Shown here: positions 12,493 through 25,622 of the stretch, one piece after another
Numbering within the stretch: the first letter of the stretch is position 1
Layout: the number at the start of each line of letters is the position of its first letter
From: Phytophthora quininea
Lineage: Eukaryota > Oomycota > Peronosporomycetes > Peronosporales > Peronosporaceae
Length of the DNA stretch: 64,000 bases
Direction: 5' to 3'
Assembly (NCBI GenBank): GCA_011947345.1
Contig: JAAVTG010000075.1
Coordinates: 310,001-374,000 of the forward strand
Made by a program: the position numbers and the translations under genes
Notes under the pieces: generated by a model
What the model was told of the DNA's origin: nothing
Databases searched by the model: none
Seen by the model: the letters and a program-made list of their open reading frames with translations, nothing else

Positions 12493-13291
12493 TCACACCG
12501 CACCTGTTCCCAGTGGCTTATAGCCGTACTTCGGTCTCAAAGCACGTTTCTCCTCCTACAAAGCAAAACAATCCACAGTTGTCAACTCAAAAGAAACAAT
12601 TTCCCACCGCACAAACACCTCACCATCGACGTGTCTTCGTCCGTGTAAATCATCCCATTCACCTTCTTCTGCACAGCCCCATTAAAGACGTTGGTATTGC
12701 TCACTGTCTGAGGCGTCGGAATTGCTCCTGGCACGCCCATGGACGCAGCTCCGCCAAATCCATGAGGAGGCACTCCAGGCGGCGGTCTGGCCCACGGCTG
12801 GCCGTACGGCGGGTAACCCTGCATTGGCGGAGGCGGTATGCCTCCGGGAAAGCCTCTTGGAGGTGGTGGGATCCCGCCAATAGGCGGCGGAGGAGGTCTC
12901 ATAGGCATCATCCCCATTGGCGGCGGCCGTCAATGAATGGCGCCATGCCTGGCCCTGGGAAAGGCCCTGGGGCCTCCAGCCGAGGCTTCTTGAGCGCTTG
13001 GTCGTCTCCTGGCACGCCTTCCATGCCATAGACCTCCACCTCTACACTGTCCTTGCCCGGCTTCGCGTTAGGCACCGTCTTGAGCGCCTCCTTGTGCACC
13101 TGCTGGATGTGGATGAGCATGCCGCTGATGGTGCTGAGCTTCTTGTGGCACGTAGGGCACTTGAAGTGACGTGCCTTCTGGTGCAGGATCAAGACCTTCT
13201 CGTTGTCGAAGTTGCGGTCGCAGTAGTAGCAGAAGATGCGGCGTGGTGGCGCATCGGCGCCGGCATCCTCGCGACGCTTCTTCTTGCCCAT
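12493..13291 (-). CDS. BuGZ/ZNF207-like zinc finger protein
   Basis: Begins MGKKKRRED, then two C2H2-type fingers (FCYYCDRNF...HQKARH and FKCPTCHKK...HIQQVH), followed by [13 protein letters not shown], the signature of the ZNF207/BuGZ family. The middle is a Pro/Gly/Met-rich low-complexity stretch, as in the animal protein, where it drives coacervation. The C terminus has IYTDEDTSM, where a 68-nt intron (12556-12623) splices to [20 protein letters not shown], which matches the family tail. BuGZ acts at spindle microtubules and kinetochores and also in splicing. One missing C near 12928 splits the frame. ATG 13291 is preferred over an upstream in-frame ATG because it matches the family start. 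Confidence 0.75.
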
Positions 13292-13392
13292 TGCTATCTC
13301 CAAAAGAAAATAAAACTGACTTGTCCGTCTAAAACGCTAAAATTTAGTTGCTAAAACAACGTAGGTTATGGCACACTTCAAGCATTGCCACC

Positions 13393-13919
13393 ATGGCGAG
13401 TGTGCTGTTCGTCTGCTTAGGGAATATCTGCCGTAGCCCCGCGGCGGAGGCAGTTTTGAAGGGATTGTGGCGGAGCGTGCTGGAGACGGCGCATCGTCCT
13501 TCAACATTGACTCGTGTGGTACTGGAGGCGGCAATCCGGGCTGGTACCAGGCTGGAGGTTGGTCCTACCACGAAGGAGAATCCTCGGACTCGCGCATGAC
13601 CAAGGAAGCAAGCAAACGCGGCTACAAGATGACGTCTCGCTCTCGTCCGCTCAAGATGAGCGACTTTGAATCCTTCGACTACATCATCTGCATGGAGGAC
13701 AAGAACCGGAACGCGGTGCTGGAAGCCGCCGAAGCCTGGGGAGGCGCTGCGACGCGGGACTTGGCCAAGCAGAAGATCTCCATGATGACGAGCTACTGCA
13801 AAACTTTCAAGGGCACCACCCGTGTCCCGGATCCGTGGTACGAAGGAGGCTTCGACCACGTGCTGGATCTGCTGGAAGATGCTTGCGCCGGACTCTACGA
13901 GCACATCGTCGCCAAGTGA
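13393..13919 (+). CDS. Low molecular weight protein tyrosine phosphatase
   Basis: The N terminus ASVLFVCLGNICRSPAAEA contains the C-x5-R phosphate-binding loop of LMW-PTP, and the C-terminal part has DPWYEGGFD, holding the general-acid Asp. The length of about 175 residues is slightly above the usual 155-160 because of an insert between VLEAAEAWGG and YCKTFKG. The enzyme dephosphorylates phosphotyrosine in the cytosol; substrates unknown. One missing G in the run at about 13460 separates the N-terminal 24 residues from the rest. ATG 13393 is chosen because it directly precedes the loop strand. It is head to head with the BuGZ-like gene (102 bases between starts), which suggests a shared promoter region. 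Confidence 0.85.
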
Positions 13920-14009
13920 GAGTCATGGTACATACAGGTGTCTATACATCTCTTTACTTTACAGGTTGCAATTTTGTTGTGTGCGTTCTGCAAGTTGAGC
14001 AGGTATTTT

Positions 14010-16267
14010 TCAAGCGAGTTGGGGTTGAAGGTGACCGTCGTCGTCGAAGGTGTTGAAATGCGGCGCTTCCATGGCTAATTGTTGATCGTCGGGTACATTG
14101 ATCAAGTCCACCGGTGGGGACTCGCAAACGTGCTCCTCCACTTTTGTGTCTATGTCGATTCCCAGGACGGGTTCGCTATCTGGGCTGACCAACGCGGTAG
14201 AAGCATCAGCGCGGTCGGACGCTGGCCCGGGGCTGCTGCTGTCTACGTCCACCCAGTCTGGTCTCTGGTATTGACGACCTTCGTCTCGCGCTGTCTTCCA
14301 CTTGCGGGCGTTGGAGACTGCAATCACGTCGCTCGGTCTTGTCAGATCACCAAGCTGCCGAGCTAGGAAGCGCATACTCCCCGCTACATGCTAATATTCA
14401 CGCTAGTCAACCCAAGAAAAAGGTTCGACCAAGGAATATATCTTACCTCGGCCGCTTCAGGTGGTGGTTTCTCCGCCTGCATCAACCGTCGAGCATTATC
14501 CTTCACACAGCAAAAGATACCAGTGAACGGATGTGAGCATTGACCCTTGAGTGAAAAACGTGTGGTCGAAAGCACCACCGCTAGAAAAGAAAACAAACTG
14601 CCCTGACATGAAGAAATCGGGAGTGTTCGCGTTCGAGACGCGTAGCGGCACGGAAAAACGTGCCGATCTGCGCGATCGTTACCCATGCTGGCTTGCCATA
14701 CAGCAGCTCGCTTTCGGTTCGTGGCTTTTTCCCTTTCAGCTTTGATAAAAACAATTGCGTCGCTGGCAATGGCGTGACCGAAAAGGTTTCGGCATCGAGC
14801 AGATTGCTGTATCCCGATCCAGACTCCGATCCTGACGATTCGTACTCTTCCATCTCTTCATCTTGGGACTCTTCAGAAGATTGAGAGGATTCCTGGATAC
14901 CGGTGCTCCCCATATTCATGTTGTCTTCATCATCTGCTGCTAATTCATCGTCTATTTGGTTGCGGGCATTGATTTGTTGTGATGTTGCCGAAATCTGACG
15001 CTGGCATCGCGTGGTAGTGTCTTCTTCTGTCGTTATCTTGTCGACCAAGCTGGAGCGAGCACTCTTTCGCTCAAGAGGAGACAGCAGCGACGCTGGTGGA
15101 GACGTCTCCAACGCATTCTGTAGACGTGAACGCGTTGTCGGGGTCGTTGTTAACGTCAGAGATTCTACCTCGTCATGTCCGTTTTGTGCCTGCGGCACGG
15201 CCGAAAAGAATTCGACAGTTTGTGCTCCATTTCGAGGCGAAGACTCGGTGGACGACGGCGAATTAAGGAGGATGTTGTCTTCCTGAAGGAATTGACGATT
15301 TGCCTCCAGCGCAATTGACTCGAGCTCGCCCGGAGCAGACCCCGGAAATGATCAAGTACCGACTGCAATGTCGGGGCTCCAACAGTGGGGAAACTTGTGT
15401 ATGTACTGGCGACGAAAGACTCTTACTTGGTTGCAGCAGGGTCTGCCACACTCGACAAGCATTGTCAATCTCTAGATCACTTGCCTGTGGAAGCGCTGAG
15501 GCTGCAGGTAAAAATGCTGACGAAACAGGACACAAGGCCGTCTTCATCTCACGATAGTCGCGGATCTCAGCTAACACACTGCCGTTGTAATGGGCACATG
15601 CAATCTACAAAGAAAGCATACACGTTAGCGTCGACCCCACTGTTGAGAAGTAAACATTAGAAAGTCTAGACTCCGAAAGAGTTTGCCAACCATATCGGGA
15701 AGTCCTGCTGGAACTCGACCATTGTCGATGCAGGCGAGAAAATAGCTGCGAAGATCTCTGTCTTAGTGTCCAAGTGCTACGGAATGGGATGTCTGAACCA
15801 CGTACCTGGACTCGGCGTCGTACGGCTGGGCAAAACCATCGACACACTCGTTCTCCTTGTTGATGTGACGGCAGACAAAACCGTCATGAAAGAGCGCTAC
15901 AACCAACCCGGTCGGTTGCTTGGCTCTCCCACTCGAGCCCTGGCTACCTGGAGCCTCAGCACCCTTTGGGGAGGCACGTTGATCACCTGAAGCTGTTCTG
16001 GCGTCGCTAATGCTGTTTCTCCGCTGTGAGATCAACCCTGTTTGGTCGTCGGCCGTGTCTGTCATCAACGAGCTCAGGAAATCGCTCGTATCGCTACTGT
16101 CACTCCGCGTTCGGGGTCGCATCATTTGCGTGTCAAACTTTGGCGATCGAACGGAATTGTTCAGTACTGGGGTCTCTCAGCACCTGCGTGTATCATCAGT
16201 TCTCGAGGACCGGCACCGGTTTCAGCGGTACAGAGCGAAGATAACGACGAGTGCTCCATTGCCATAA
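14010..16267 (-). CDS. SPT20-like protein (SAGA complex subunit), several exons
   Basis: Read on the minus strand, exons near 15760-15600 encode RDLRSYFLACIDNGRVPAGL followed, after an intron, by a YNGSVLAEIRDYRE segment (near 15560). This pair of motifs resembles the Spt20 domain, where a GxVPxxL helix leads to a YDGCxxxEIRDYR strand. Downstream exons contain an ALEANRQFLQ segment, acidic Ser-rich linkers, KPAWVTIAQIG and a C-terminal acidic tail ending at 14010. SPT20 scaffolds the SAGA transcriptional coactivator in the nucleus. At least four introns are needed, and the 5' exon boundaries (15990-16267) are not fully resolved. The family call is from motif memory only. Confidence 0.5.
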
Positions 16268-16513
16268 TGACACTACGCAGCGAGCGGTCCGACATCACCC
16301 CACCGGCGCTTTGCTTTGATTCGCGAGCAAGATGCAGATCTTGAAATTGACTTTCTGTCGAATATTTATACGTCCTTTCATGCCCCTCGTTTCTGTAATT
16401 TGTGCTGGTGCAGGTCCGACATCAGCTTGAATTGCTAGCATACATGGATAGCACAAAATACACAACTACACGTGGGAATTCGGCGATCGAAAGGAATGAA
16501 CTCTAGTATGTTG

Positions 16514-17868
<1,355 letters not shown>

Positions 17869-18041
17869 CTATTGGCGCATACGGGACGATTTATGAACAT
17901 CAAGAGACCTGGTGAAATGACTTCCTACGATAGAGAATAGTTACCGCAGTTGAAGTTGCCGTGACCGCGAAGAAGTCCACAGTCGATCAACACCGGCAGA
18001 ATGACACTTTCCCACTGACTAATTTGAATTGCAACTACAAT

Positions 18042-18830
18042 ATGGGTTATTTGACGGACTTGGAGGTCGACAGAACGACGCAGTTCGCTCCTTCCCCGGC
18101 GGCGACCTACCGCTATGTGACCTCACTCAAGAGCGAGAAAGTGAGCATCTGGCTGGAGGACCGAGAGAGCAAGAGCAGTGGTAAGTGTAGAAGGCAACAT
18201 ACATCCTTCACATGGCCCAACTGAAAGCATCTCTATGAGTGGACAGGCGCCTCAGCAAGGACGTCTTTGTCACGGCGAATAATGCCTTCCCGGACGCTTG
18301 GGCCGCCGTCGATAGAGTATTTATCCGTGCTTCATCCACGTCACAACTCAAGTCCTCACACTTTTTTATTGCCAGTGCTTCAAGCAGGCCCTAGATTGCT
18401 CTCTGGACAACGACGACGAGGCTTGGCGCAAAGTGACGCCGCTGAGCGAATGAAAGATCCGATTGGAGTTAAGCCTGAAGTTCTGCTTGGTGCGGTCTTC
18501 CCACGATGTTGGCTGCAGTATAGCTTTGAGCTCCAGCTTGTTGGCGGTTCGGTTCTGGAGTCCAGCTGCGAGATCTCCAAGAGAAGGTGGATAATCTCTC
18601 CAGTGGCCGTGCGTACTTGTGCGCGGGGAGCACGTCGTGGCTGGTGTCGAAGCTAGTGTGGATGCAGTGACCTCGAGGAGTTTTCGCTGACGGATATTAG
18701 TGACGGAAAGCAGAGGTGGATCGAGCTGCAGCAGAAGGCAGCAGGGTCCAACGCGCAGCCACAGGAGCGACTGCTTACTACCAGACAAATCCACAGGGCG
18801 GTAAAACGGTGAGCGGCCCCAGCCACCGAG
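18042..18830 (+). CDS. Oomycete multigene-family protein, fragmented reading frame
   Basis: The first exon, starting at ATG 18042, encodes MGYLTDLEVDRTTQF and a LKSEKVSIWLEDRESK segment, ending at a GTAAGT donor at 18181. A second exon from about 18247 gives RLSKDVFVTANNAFPDA, and a third near 18373 gives CFKQALDCSLDNDDEAW, then a region that only reads as protein with further one-base shifts. I associate the pattern with a lineage-specific oomycete family of cytosolic proteins with a beta-rich C terminus, but no function is known to me. The gene may be intact with consensus errors or may be decaying. Its start is about 210 bases from that of KRR1, on the opposite strand. Confidence 0.35.
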
Positions 18831-19256
18831 TCTGCACCCCAATCACGGCAATATTGGTGGCGAACAAGGACGACCATCTCGGCACCAGCTGCGCGGGCAT
18901 CGACGCGAGAAATGCTTGTTGGGAATCGGATTCAACGCTTCACTTCGTTCGTCTTGTATTATTCCGCTGTTGAAGTTTCACTAGTCAGGCAAACCCAGCA
19001 GCGATCACTTGTAAAAGCACCTGAACTTCATCAACAGAAGCCAGCGCTGCTGGAAGAAGGCCACTCGCAAGCAGTAACTCGCCGGTTAGGGCAGCTTTCC
19101 CCTAGGCCAGTCAAGCGCCTTACGCGTCAACTCGTTGAAGTTGTCGGTTTTTGCGCTGCTCGGCTCCTCATTGGCCGAAACCGCCTTCTTTGCTATGCGG
19201 CCTTGGCTCAAGAGCCATTGCCGGCGGATCCCATAGCGCAGATTCGCCCCCTCGCA

Positions 19257-20043
19257 ATGACCGACCTGCTTCCCGTGAGCGACCTCCGCGTAGACGTCGA
19301 CGAGCCGGAGGAGGAGGACACGCGCCGCAGCAGCGCGCTGATCGTCAAGCCGCCGCCGCTGGTCGTGGAGATCCACGACTCGATGCAGCACGAACCGCAT
19401 GCCGAGCGCGTGTACCCGTGGGTACCCACGAGTCCAGGCGCCGTCAGCGTCATCACCGAGTCGACCATGATGACAAGCACGTCGCTGTACGCGTCAGCCG
19501 TGCGCTCCGAGCCCGTGCCGCGCAGAGACGACTGCGTCACCACAGCACTCTTGGCTGGCTCGCAGGCGGTTCGAAGCGAGTCTCCGTTGGGCTACGGTAC
19601 CAACGTCAAGATGCAGCGGAGGCACTCGATACTGAGGATGAGCGCAAGTTGGTCAGCCAGCGGCCACGGACTGCGCAAGAGTGCGTCTGTGGAGTTTATG
19701 CTGGACCATACACAGAAGGAGCTGGGACAGAGCATCCACTCCAGTACGTCGTCAATTGGAAGAGAGCCACGGTAAGTGAAGGCTGAATAGGATATGTATG
19801 GAGTGTTTTATTTATTTTAATGCTCTCTTGTTGCTGTTATGTAGACGACTGACGTTTGAAGAGAAAGCGGAGCTGTACCGAGTTCGACCTGACCTCGAGA
19901 TCGGCCCAGTTCCGTTTTACAACGAAAAGGTGGAAGAGCTCAACCGCAGGAACCAGCGACGCATCATCTTTGCCATGTTCGGCGGCATGATCTCGATTGT
20001 GTTGCTGCTGGTCTTCTTCTCCGTCTGGGAGCAGGACAAGTGA
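19257..20043 (+). CDS. Single-pass (tail-anchored type) membrane protein, unrecognised
   Basis: Two exons, 19257-19771 and 19845-20043, with a 73-nt intron (GTAAGT..TAG); the join gives PRRLTFEEKAELYRVRPDLE. The first 170 residues are hydrophilic, Ser/Pro/Glu-rich and probably disordered. The only hydrophobic segment is near the C terminus (IIFAMFGGMISIVLLLVFFS), leaving a very short tail, so the bulk should face the cytosol. Start chosen at ATG 19257 (MTDLLPVSDLRVDVDEPEEE). No domain recognised. Confidence 0.5.
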
Positions 20044-20481
20044 GCGTATTTGTTCCAGTTCGTCTCACTTCAACCCGCCTGAAGTCGGCCTGTGGATCAA
20101 CCGAAACGACAAGACCGAACTTCATGGGCGGGATATTTCCTATGTAATTTTGTTTGTTCCGTGCGTAACTCGCACTCGACCGAAACTACGAGCAGAGCGA
20201 CAAGATCCAAGTCGACAGCAACCTCGTCGCCTCCTGCGCCCGACGTAGTAGTATACTCTATCTTATACCATACAGGTAGCCAATTGCCACATTGCAGAAC
20301 TCAAATACAGCTCGAATGTTCTTGTCTGCTACTAGTACCTGCCAGCTTCGCTGGTGTCCTCAAACGTCCTCAACTTCAAGACGAATGATTGGCTGGAGAC
20401 AAAATCGCACTTAGTTCGCATTTAAACTTAATCGGGAAGAGCTCCACTTCTTGGCACAACTGCACCAAGTCCATTGTAACC

Positions 20482-20859
20482 ATGCGTCTCATCACGCACA
20501 ACCTGCTCATGTGCAACAAGAAGGGTGTGGAGAACGGCTATCCTCTGCGTATCGAGTCGGAGCAGGTGGAGGTCGTGGCCTGCGACTTCCAGCCCGCGTT
20601 TGTGCGCAAGATGCTGACCAAACTGGACTGGAGCGCGTTCCTGGCTGGTGCCAAGGCACTGGACCTCGTCGAAGGACTACCGGAGACTATGCCCAGTGCG
20701 GAGGAAGGAGCTACAGACGAGGAGACGCTCAAGAAGATCCACCACGCTCTGCTGGAGGTGCATGTGAAGCAGGGCAAGCTCATCTGCCCCGAATCTGGCC
20801 GTGCCTTCCCAATCATCGACGGCATCCCCAACATGCTGCTCAACGAGGACGAAGTTTAG
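20482..20859 (+). CDS. TRM112: TRM112-like methyltransferase activator
   Basis: MRLITHNLLMCNKKG start, a central helical insert (ALDLVEGLPETMPSAEEG) and the C-terminal LICPESGRAFPIIDGIPNML motif are characteristic of TRM112. The protein is a small zinc-domain obligate partner that stabilises several methyltransferases acting on tRNA, rRNA and release factor eRF1. Length 125 residues, as usual. The start at 20482 is supported because the upstream in-frame extension (20389-20481) has no family match. One of the two usual zinc-ligand pairs is reduced to single Cys positions (C11, C97), as in many eukaryotic versions. Uninterrupted frame, no intron. Confidence 0.9.
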   Translation: MRLITHNLLMCNKKGVENGYPLRIESEQVEVVACDFQPAFVRKMLTKLDWSAFLAGAKALDLVEGLPETMPSAEEGATDEETLKKIHHALLEVHVKQGKLICPESGRAFPIIDGIPNMLLNEDEV

Positions 20860-21056
20860 ACGGAGTACAAGATGATAGAAAAAACATACACTTTCTCTGC
20901 GTAATGGGGCCAAAATTATGTTGATTATTCCGATGCAGACGTTAGAGTTTGACGACGAAGAGAAGCCGCGCTTTAAATGATTAAATCTGCAGGCTTCCGG
21001 AAGTAGTCCTTCTTGTTCATAGAGTCATCAAAGCTGGGTTGGCAGCAAAGGAACGG

Positions 21057-22343
21057 TTAGGCGATTGTTGGGCGAGGAGGACCATAAACCACACTGTACC
21101 GGTCATCATCGTCGTCGTCGTCGTAATCGTTCTTGTCCGAATTTTCTAATTTCGCGACTGCCTTAATCCACTGGATGCGCAGCTCGAAGTCGCCTTCCTT
21201 CTGATCGGCAATCGCAAAGCCGACCTAGAACGCAACACGCAAACTTTAGTCTGGGGACAACATGTTTTTAGTGAAGCCTTGCGTACACTTTTCAATTTGG
21301 CGGGATTGAGCTCCGTCTCATCGCCAAGTTTTACGAATCCTTTTGCCGTCAGCATGAAGTTCCGGAATGGCAGCTACGAAAACCAGCGAGAATGTTAGAT
21401 ACAACTGTAGCAATACAAATGAAAAACTTTGCTGCACGTACATCAATATCCACCCACTCGCCGGGAGGTGTCCGGATAAAACCCTGCATAAAAAAAATAC
21501 CGTCGAGTCAAATATTGAATGGAAGAAGTTTTCAGACAGACATCCCAGCTTACCATGTACAAATTGAAAGGGTTCCAGCTCTCCATTTGCACATTCATGC
21601 GGTATCTGTCCAGGAAACAACGAACATGAACCATTAGCTTTTTTCCTCGTTCAATTGACTCTAAATCACGTACTCGCGTCCGTCCGTCATCACACGCATG
21701 CTCAGTCCTTCATATCCGTGCAGCAGTAGATCACTCGGCACGGACGCTCTCACAGCACAGTATCCGCTCCGAATAACGCCCACTTCGGTCGGCTGGCAAT
21801 CCAAACTCAACTTCCCAGTAAACACCGCTGCTCACGGCAATATCATTAGCGCTACACTACAGACCCAACATCCAAACTGTAGCTTCTCGTTCTTCTCACC
21901 CGAGGGAATACCGTCCTTCTTGTTCACCGTGTAAATGACCCGTTTGTTATCCTCCTCCGCATCGACCTTTTCCTCCTCAGTCGTCACTGGTTGCTCCTGC
22001 TTCTCACCTTGATAGAACCTCCACTTGCATTCCGAGAGGCCTATCCATAAAGCAATTAACGTCAATATGGACCAATAAGAAGTGATAAACTGCGAGTTCA
22101 AACCTCCGATCGATCGGTCGCTGGACGCCGTCCAATGGGCCACCGACTCCTTGGCGTTGAACAGGAAAATGTCCTTCTCCGGCTGCAGCTTGAGCTGGAA
22201 CCCCAACGCTGTCAACACGGTATAACGGAGGGTCAAATAACTGCCGCAACCCAATAGTTTAAAGCCTTTTCCGTCTCCTTACACTGCTTGGAGCTGAGGA
22301 TCGTGGCGTTCATGGACGTGAGCGCCTTCCTCCAGAAGCTCAT
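21057..22343 (-). CDS. Complex I intermediate-associated protein 30 (NDUFAF1/CIA30-like)
   Basis: Spliced from about eight exons on the minus strand, beginning MSFWRKALTSMNATILSSKQ at ATG 22343. Joined exons give DIFLFNAKESVAHWTASSDRSIGG, AVFTGKLSLD, a GYEGLSMRVMTDGRE strand, YRMNVQMESWNPFNLYM, GFIRTPPGEWVDIDLPFRNF, and VGFAIADQKEGDFELRIQWI. This is the order of the CIA30 jelly-roll domain. CIA30 assists assembly of mitochondrial respiratory complex I. The C terminus has an Asp run encoded by a CGT/CAT repeat (about 21104-21125), then ends at TAA 21059-21057. Introns of about 60-80 nt have GT..AG borders and need no frame correction. Confidence 0.75.
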
Positions 22344-22493
22344 GGTGACCCTGTGGCCGATAGTGGTGTTTGCGGTCAGGTGATACTCGCACTTAGCACG
22401 TCGATTGGTGCCACATAATTGATACTTAATCGATGGTTTGACAGCAATCGACTTTTGTGTCGGGTCAACTAACACTACCGAACGGAGGGCGCG

Positions 22494-24095
22494 ATGAGTC
22501 TCCACCTGCCCAAGCACCACTGGGGCACCAGGGGCATGGACGCCTACGAGAAGATCGAGTGCATTGGTGCCGGCACCTACGGGTGGGTCTTGTTGGTCTT
22601 GAAGACCGCCTAGTACGAGTTTAACTGGGCGTTGTGTGGCTGTAGACAAGTGTACATGGCCAAGGACAAGACCACGGGGAAGTGGTGGCCATCAAGAAGA
22701 TCCGCAGTCTCAACGAAGTGCAAGGAGTACGTTTTTATAATAAAATAAATAGTATTATATTTATTAACCACTACTTTTGCTGTTCTGTAGCTCCCTGTTA
22801 CGACAATCCGAGAGATTAAAGTGCTCAAGTGCCTGAACCATCCGAACCTCGTGGAGCTCAAAGAAGTAGTCGTGTCATCCGAGAACGACGACGACGATGG
22901 TAAGGGGAGCAGCAAGGGAGTGAAAAGAAGCCTATATGCTAACGATGGTAACCACAGCTGACTTTACTGATAAGGACGAGCCGCTGGACTATTGCCACGG
23001 CTCCATCTACTTGGTGCTGGAGTACCTGGAGCACGACCTGACAGGGCTTATCGATCGTCAACACCCGTACGTGTCAAACAGTGGTGAAATATCCTCAACT
23101 TCTTTGTTAATCTTGTGTTAAATGTACTTCTGCCAGGTTTGACGATACGGAGATCAAATGTTTGATGAAGCAATTGCTGGATGTCATCCAGTACATGCAC
23201 GCCATCGACATTATCCACCGGTAAAAACACGGGTGTTCTTTGTCATTTATCGGGCTGGGTCTTGACTGCAGTGTTCTGCATCCTATAGCGACATCAAGTG
23301 TTCCAACCTTCTGATGACGAAGGACCACGTACTCAAGGTCGCAGACTTTGGTCTGGCCCGCTCCTTGCGAGGAGACCAACTTTTCACAAACAAAGTGGTG
23401 ACATTGTGGTATCGTCCGCCTGAATTGCTCCTCGGCGCCACCAGCTACGACGCGAGCATCGATATGTGGAGCATCGGCTGTGTGTTCGCAGAGCTGTACA
23501 TCGGCCATCCCATCTTCCAAGGCAAAACGGAGCTGGAGCAGATCACCAAGATATTCGACATTTGCGGCACGCCGACGACGGACTCGTGGCCTGACTACAA
23601 GTTTCTGCCCCACAGCAACACATTCGTCCCCAAGGAGCCCAAACCTAAGCAACTACGTGAATATCTCATGCGTGAAACTACGGCGCGCAAGCGGATCTTG
23701 CCAAAGGGTGCTATTGAGCTCATGGAAGCTCTTCTGGTGCTGGACCCCGAACAGCGCCTGACGGCAGCCGACTGCCTTAGCTCGCACTACTTCAAGGCGC
23801 GTCCATTTGCGCCTAGCGACCCGACAAAGCTCCCATCCATTTCCAACTTGCCACCGTCGCATGAATACCAGACCAAAAGATCCGTCGCGAGCAAGCGAAG
23901 CAGCTAAATGGCGGTAACAGCAACACGGGGCCTAGTGGACGTGCATCCCGTCCAAGCAGCCCGCCCGGTGCAAGCGCAGGAAATCGCTCCAGACCAACTG
24001 CCCCAAAGATGGAGCGGAAGTGGCAATCAAAACCGAGATCAAACAAGAAGAGGACAATCGCTCACCGAAGTCTGCCAAAAAGAGACGACGTGTAG
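22494..24095 (+). CDS. Cyclin-dependent kinase, CDK9/CDK12-like
   Basis: Six or seven exons. N terminus MDAYEKIECIGAGTYG with the Gly-rich loop, VVAIKKI with the catalytic Lys, a PVTTIREIK helix (the PSTAIRE-like cyclin-binding helix of transcriptional CDKs), IDIIHRDIKCSNLL catalytic loop split by an intron at 23222-23288, DFGLARS, and NKVVTLWYRPPELLLG with the T-loop Thr. The DYCHGSIYLVLEYLEHDL hinge resembles CDK9/12 types that phosphorylate RNA polymerase II. Two homopolymer corrections are needed: a G run near 22678, and an A run near 23878 that replaces an early stop at 23907 with a basic tail ending at 24095. Divergent from the CIA30-like gene. Confidence 0.8.
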
Positions 24096-24412
24096 CGTAA
24101 CACCAGCGCTTAGCAGGGTGACCATCAGAATACGGTAAGCGAACATGCTTTCGAGCTTACGTTTGTGATCGCCTTTCCTCGTGGCTCATCCATAGACTAC
24201 AGTAGTGTTTGAAAATACATGCGAGCGAAGGAGATAGCAGATAGATTGCATTTTTAAGGAGATATCGTGCTGGGTACCTATCAGTGCGTGAGGTAGCGGC
24301 CTCGAGACGACGATGGTGACGGGACTGTCTTTTGAAGCTGGCGAGTAACAGACCAACAGCGAGGATATGAGCACTCTGCGATATCGATAAAGATGGAGAT
24401 GGCTCGAGAGGC

Positions 24413-25353
24413 TTACCTGCAGCAGTAACGATGGATTTTTCGTCTTGACGATGCTGTTGACTTCCTACAGATTGGAATAACGACGTGGCGTGTTAACATT
24501 TTCTCGTGGAAGCATGTGTGGTTTCCAAACCAGAAGCGTACATGCAAGCGAGTCTGCAGCACTTGGAGCCGGGTTTTCATGGATGTATAGCGGAACGTGA
24601 TGTGTTGGCGAATGGTATCTTCCGAGGCACGCATGAAGTCTACGGAGAGCAGCTCGATGAACTTGTACTCCATGTTTTGGATGAAGTCGAGTCGCGCACG
24701 ACCGTCGGCCTGCATGAGATATACGGCGAGGTGGTTGTGTGGCTCCTTGATGCAGTTGTTGAGCATTCGAATCAACACATTCGCGTAGTCAGCGAAGTCG
24801 ACCATGAGTTTCTGCTGTTCCTGCATGGCGTGGAAACTCTCCATGTCGCAAGTGTGCGAGTACAAAAGAAGAGATCGCTCTCAGTCGAGAGCTCAATCCG
24901 AACCACGTGAATGTCAGTGTCACTGCCCTAGAGCGATAAATCTGTCAGGTCATGGAAATTTGGACTAAAGCCATGGGAATTCGCGTACCAGGATCAAGAT
25001 CTTGACCTTAATGGCCTCAAGCGTCCCAATTTGCTGCGGCGTATTGTCGGCGTCCTGAAGTCATCGCGAAAATGTTACGATCCCATATTGCGATCGTCAT
25101 CCTTCACAATTACCTGGATCCGAAGTTCGAACGGTGTTTCTCGGTCGTAGATGACTCGAAAGCCCCCGGCTGGTTCACCAAGAACAAGGTTTCGACGTTA
25201 ACATATTGTCGTGAGTATCATACACTGGTGCGAATATTTACCTAGACTGGGGTCCATTTCGTCGCTGGCACTCATTGGAACATGCGCTTCACCGTCCGCG
25301 CCGCCCACATCCACGTATCTCGACGAACCGATGGACGAAGAACTCATTGCCAT
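24413..25353 (-). CDS. SAS6: SAS-6 centriole assembly protein, N-terminal head domain
   Basis: Exons on the minus strand from ATG 25353 give LVLGEPAGGFRVIYDRETPF, GSDTDIHVVRIELSTESDLFF, then the strongly conserved PISA block: QEQQKLMVDFADYANVLIRM and ARLDFIQNMEYKFIELLSVD. After another intron EVNSIVKTKNPSLLLQ is the expected helix after the head. SAS-6 forms the ninefold cartwheel hub of centrioles and basal bodies, consistent with flagellate zoospores. One T is missing in a run near 24868. The usual long coiled coil is not visible downstream of 24420, so either further exons were missed (24186-24412) or the protein is short. Confidence 0.75.
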
Positions 25354-25622
25354 TGTTAACAGATTTTCGCGGCGTCCTGATCCGGGCTATTTATCTATGT
25401 GGAGCAGCCAAGAACCCGCCGACGGTTTTGCAGAACCACTTCGAGGGGTCGGTGGCGAGCTTTGGTGCTCGATATGGTGCACATGCTTGTCAAACAATCT
25501 TGTCCTCTAAAAATATGAGCTGGGGTGCGAAAATGGTCTTGACGGCGCAAAATTGCTGTCTCCATCGAGCTCGTCGGATCGGTGCACGACACTGGAAACA
25601 GCTGAAGGAATAGTGCGGCTCG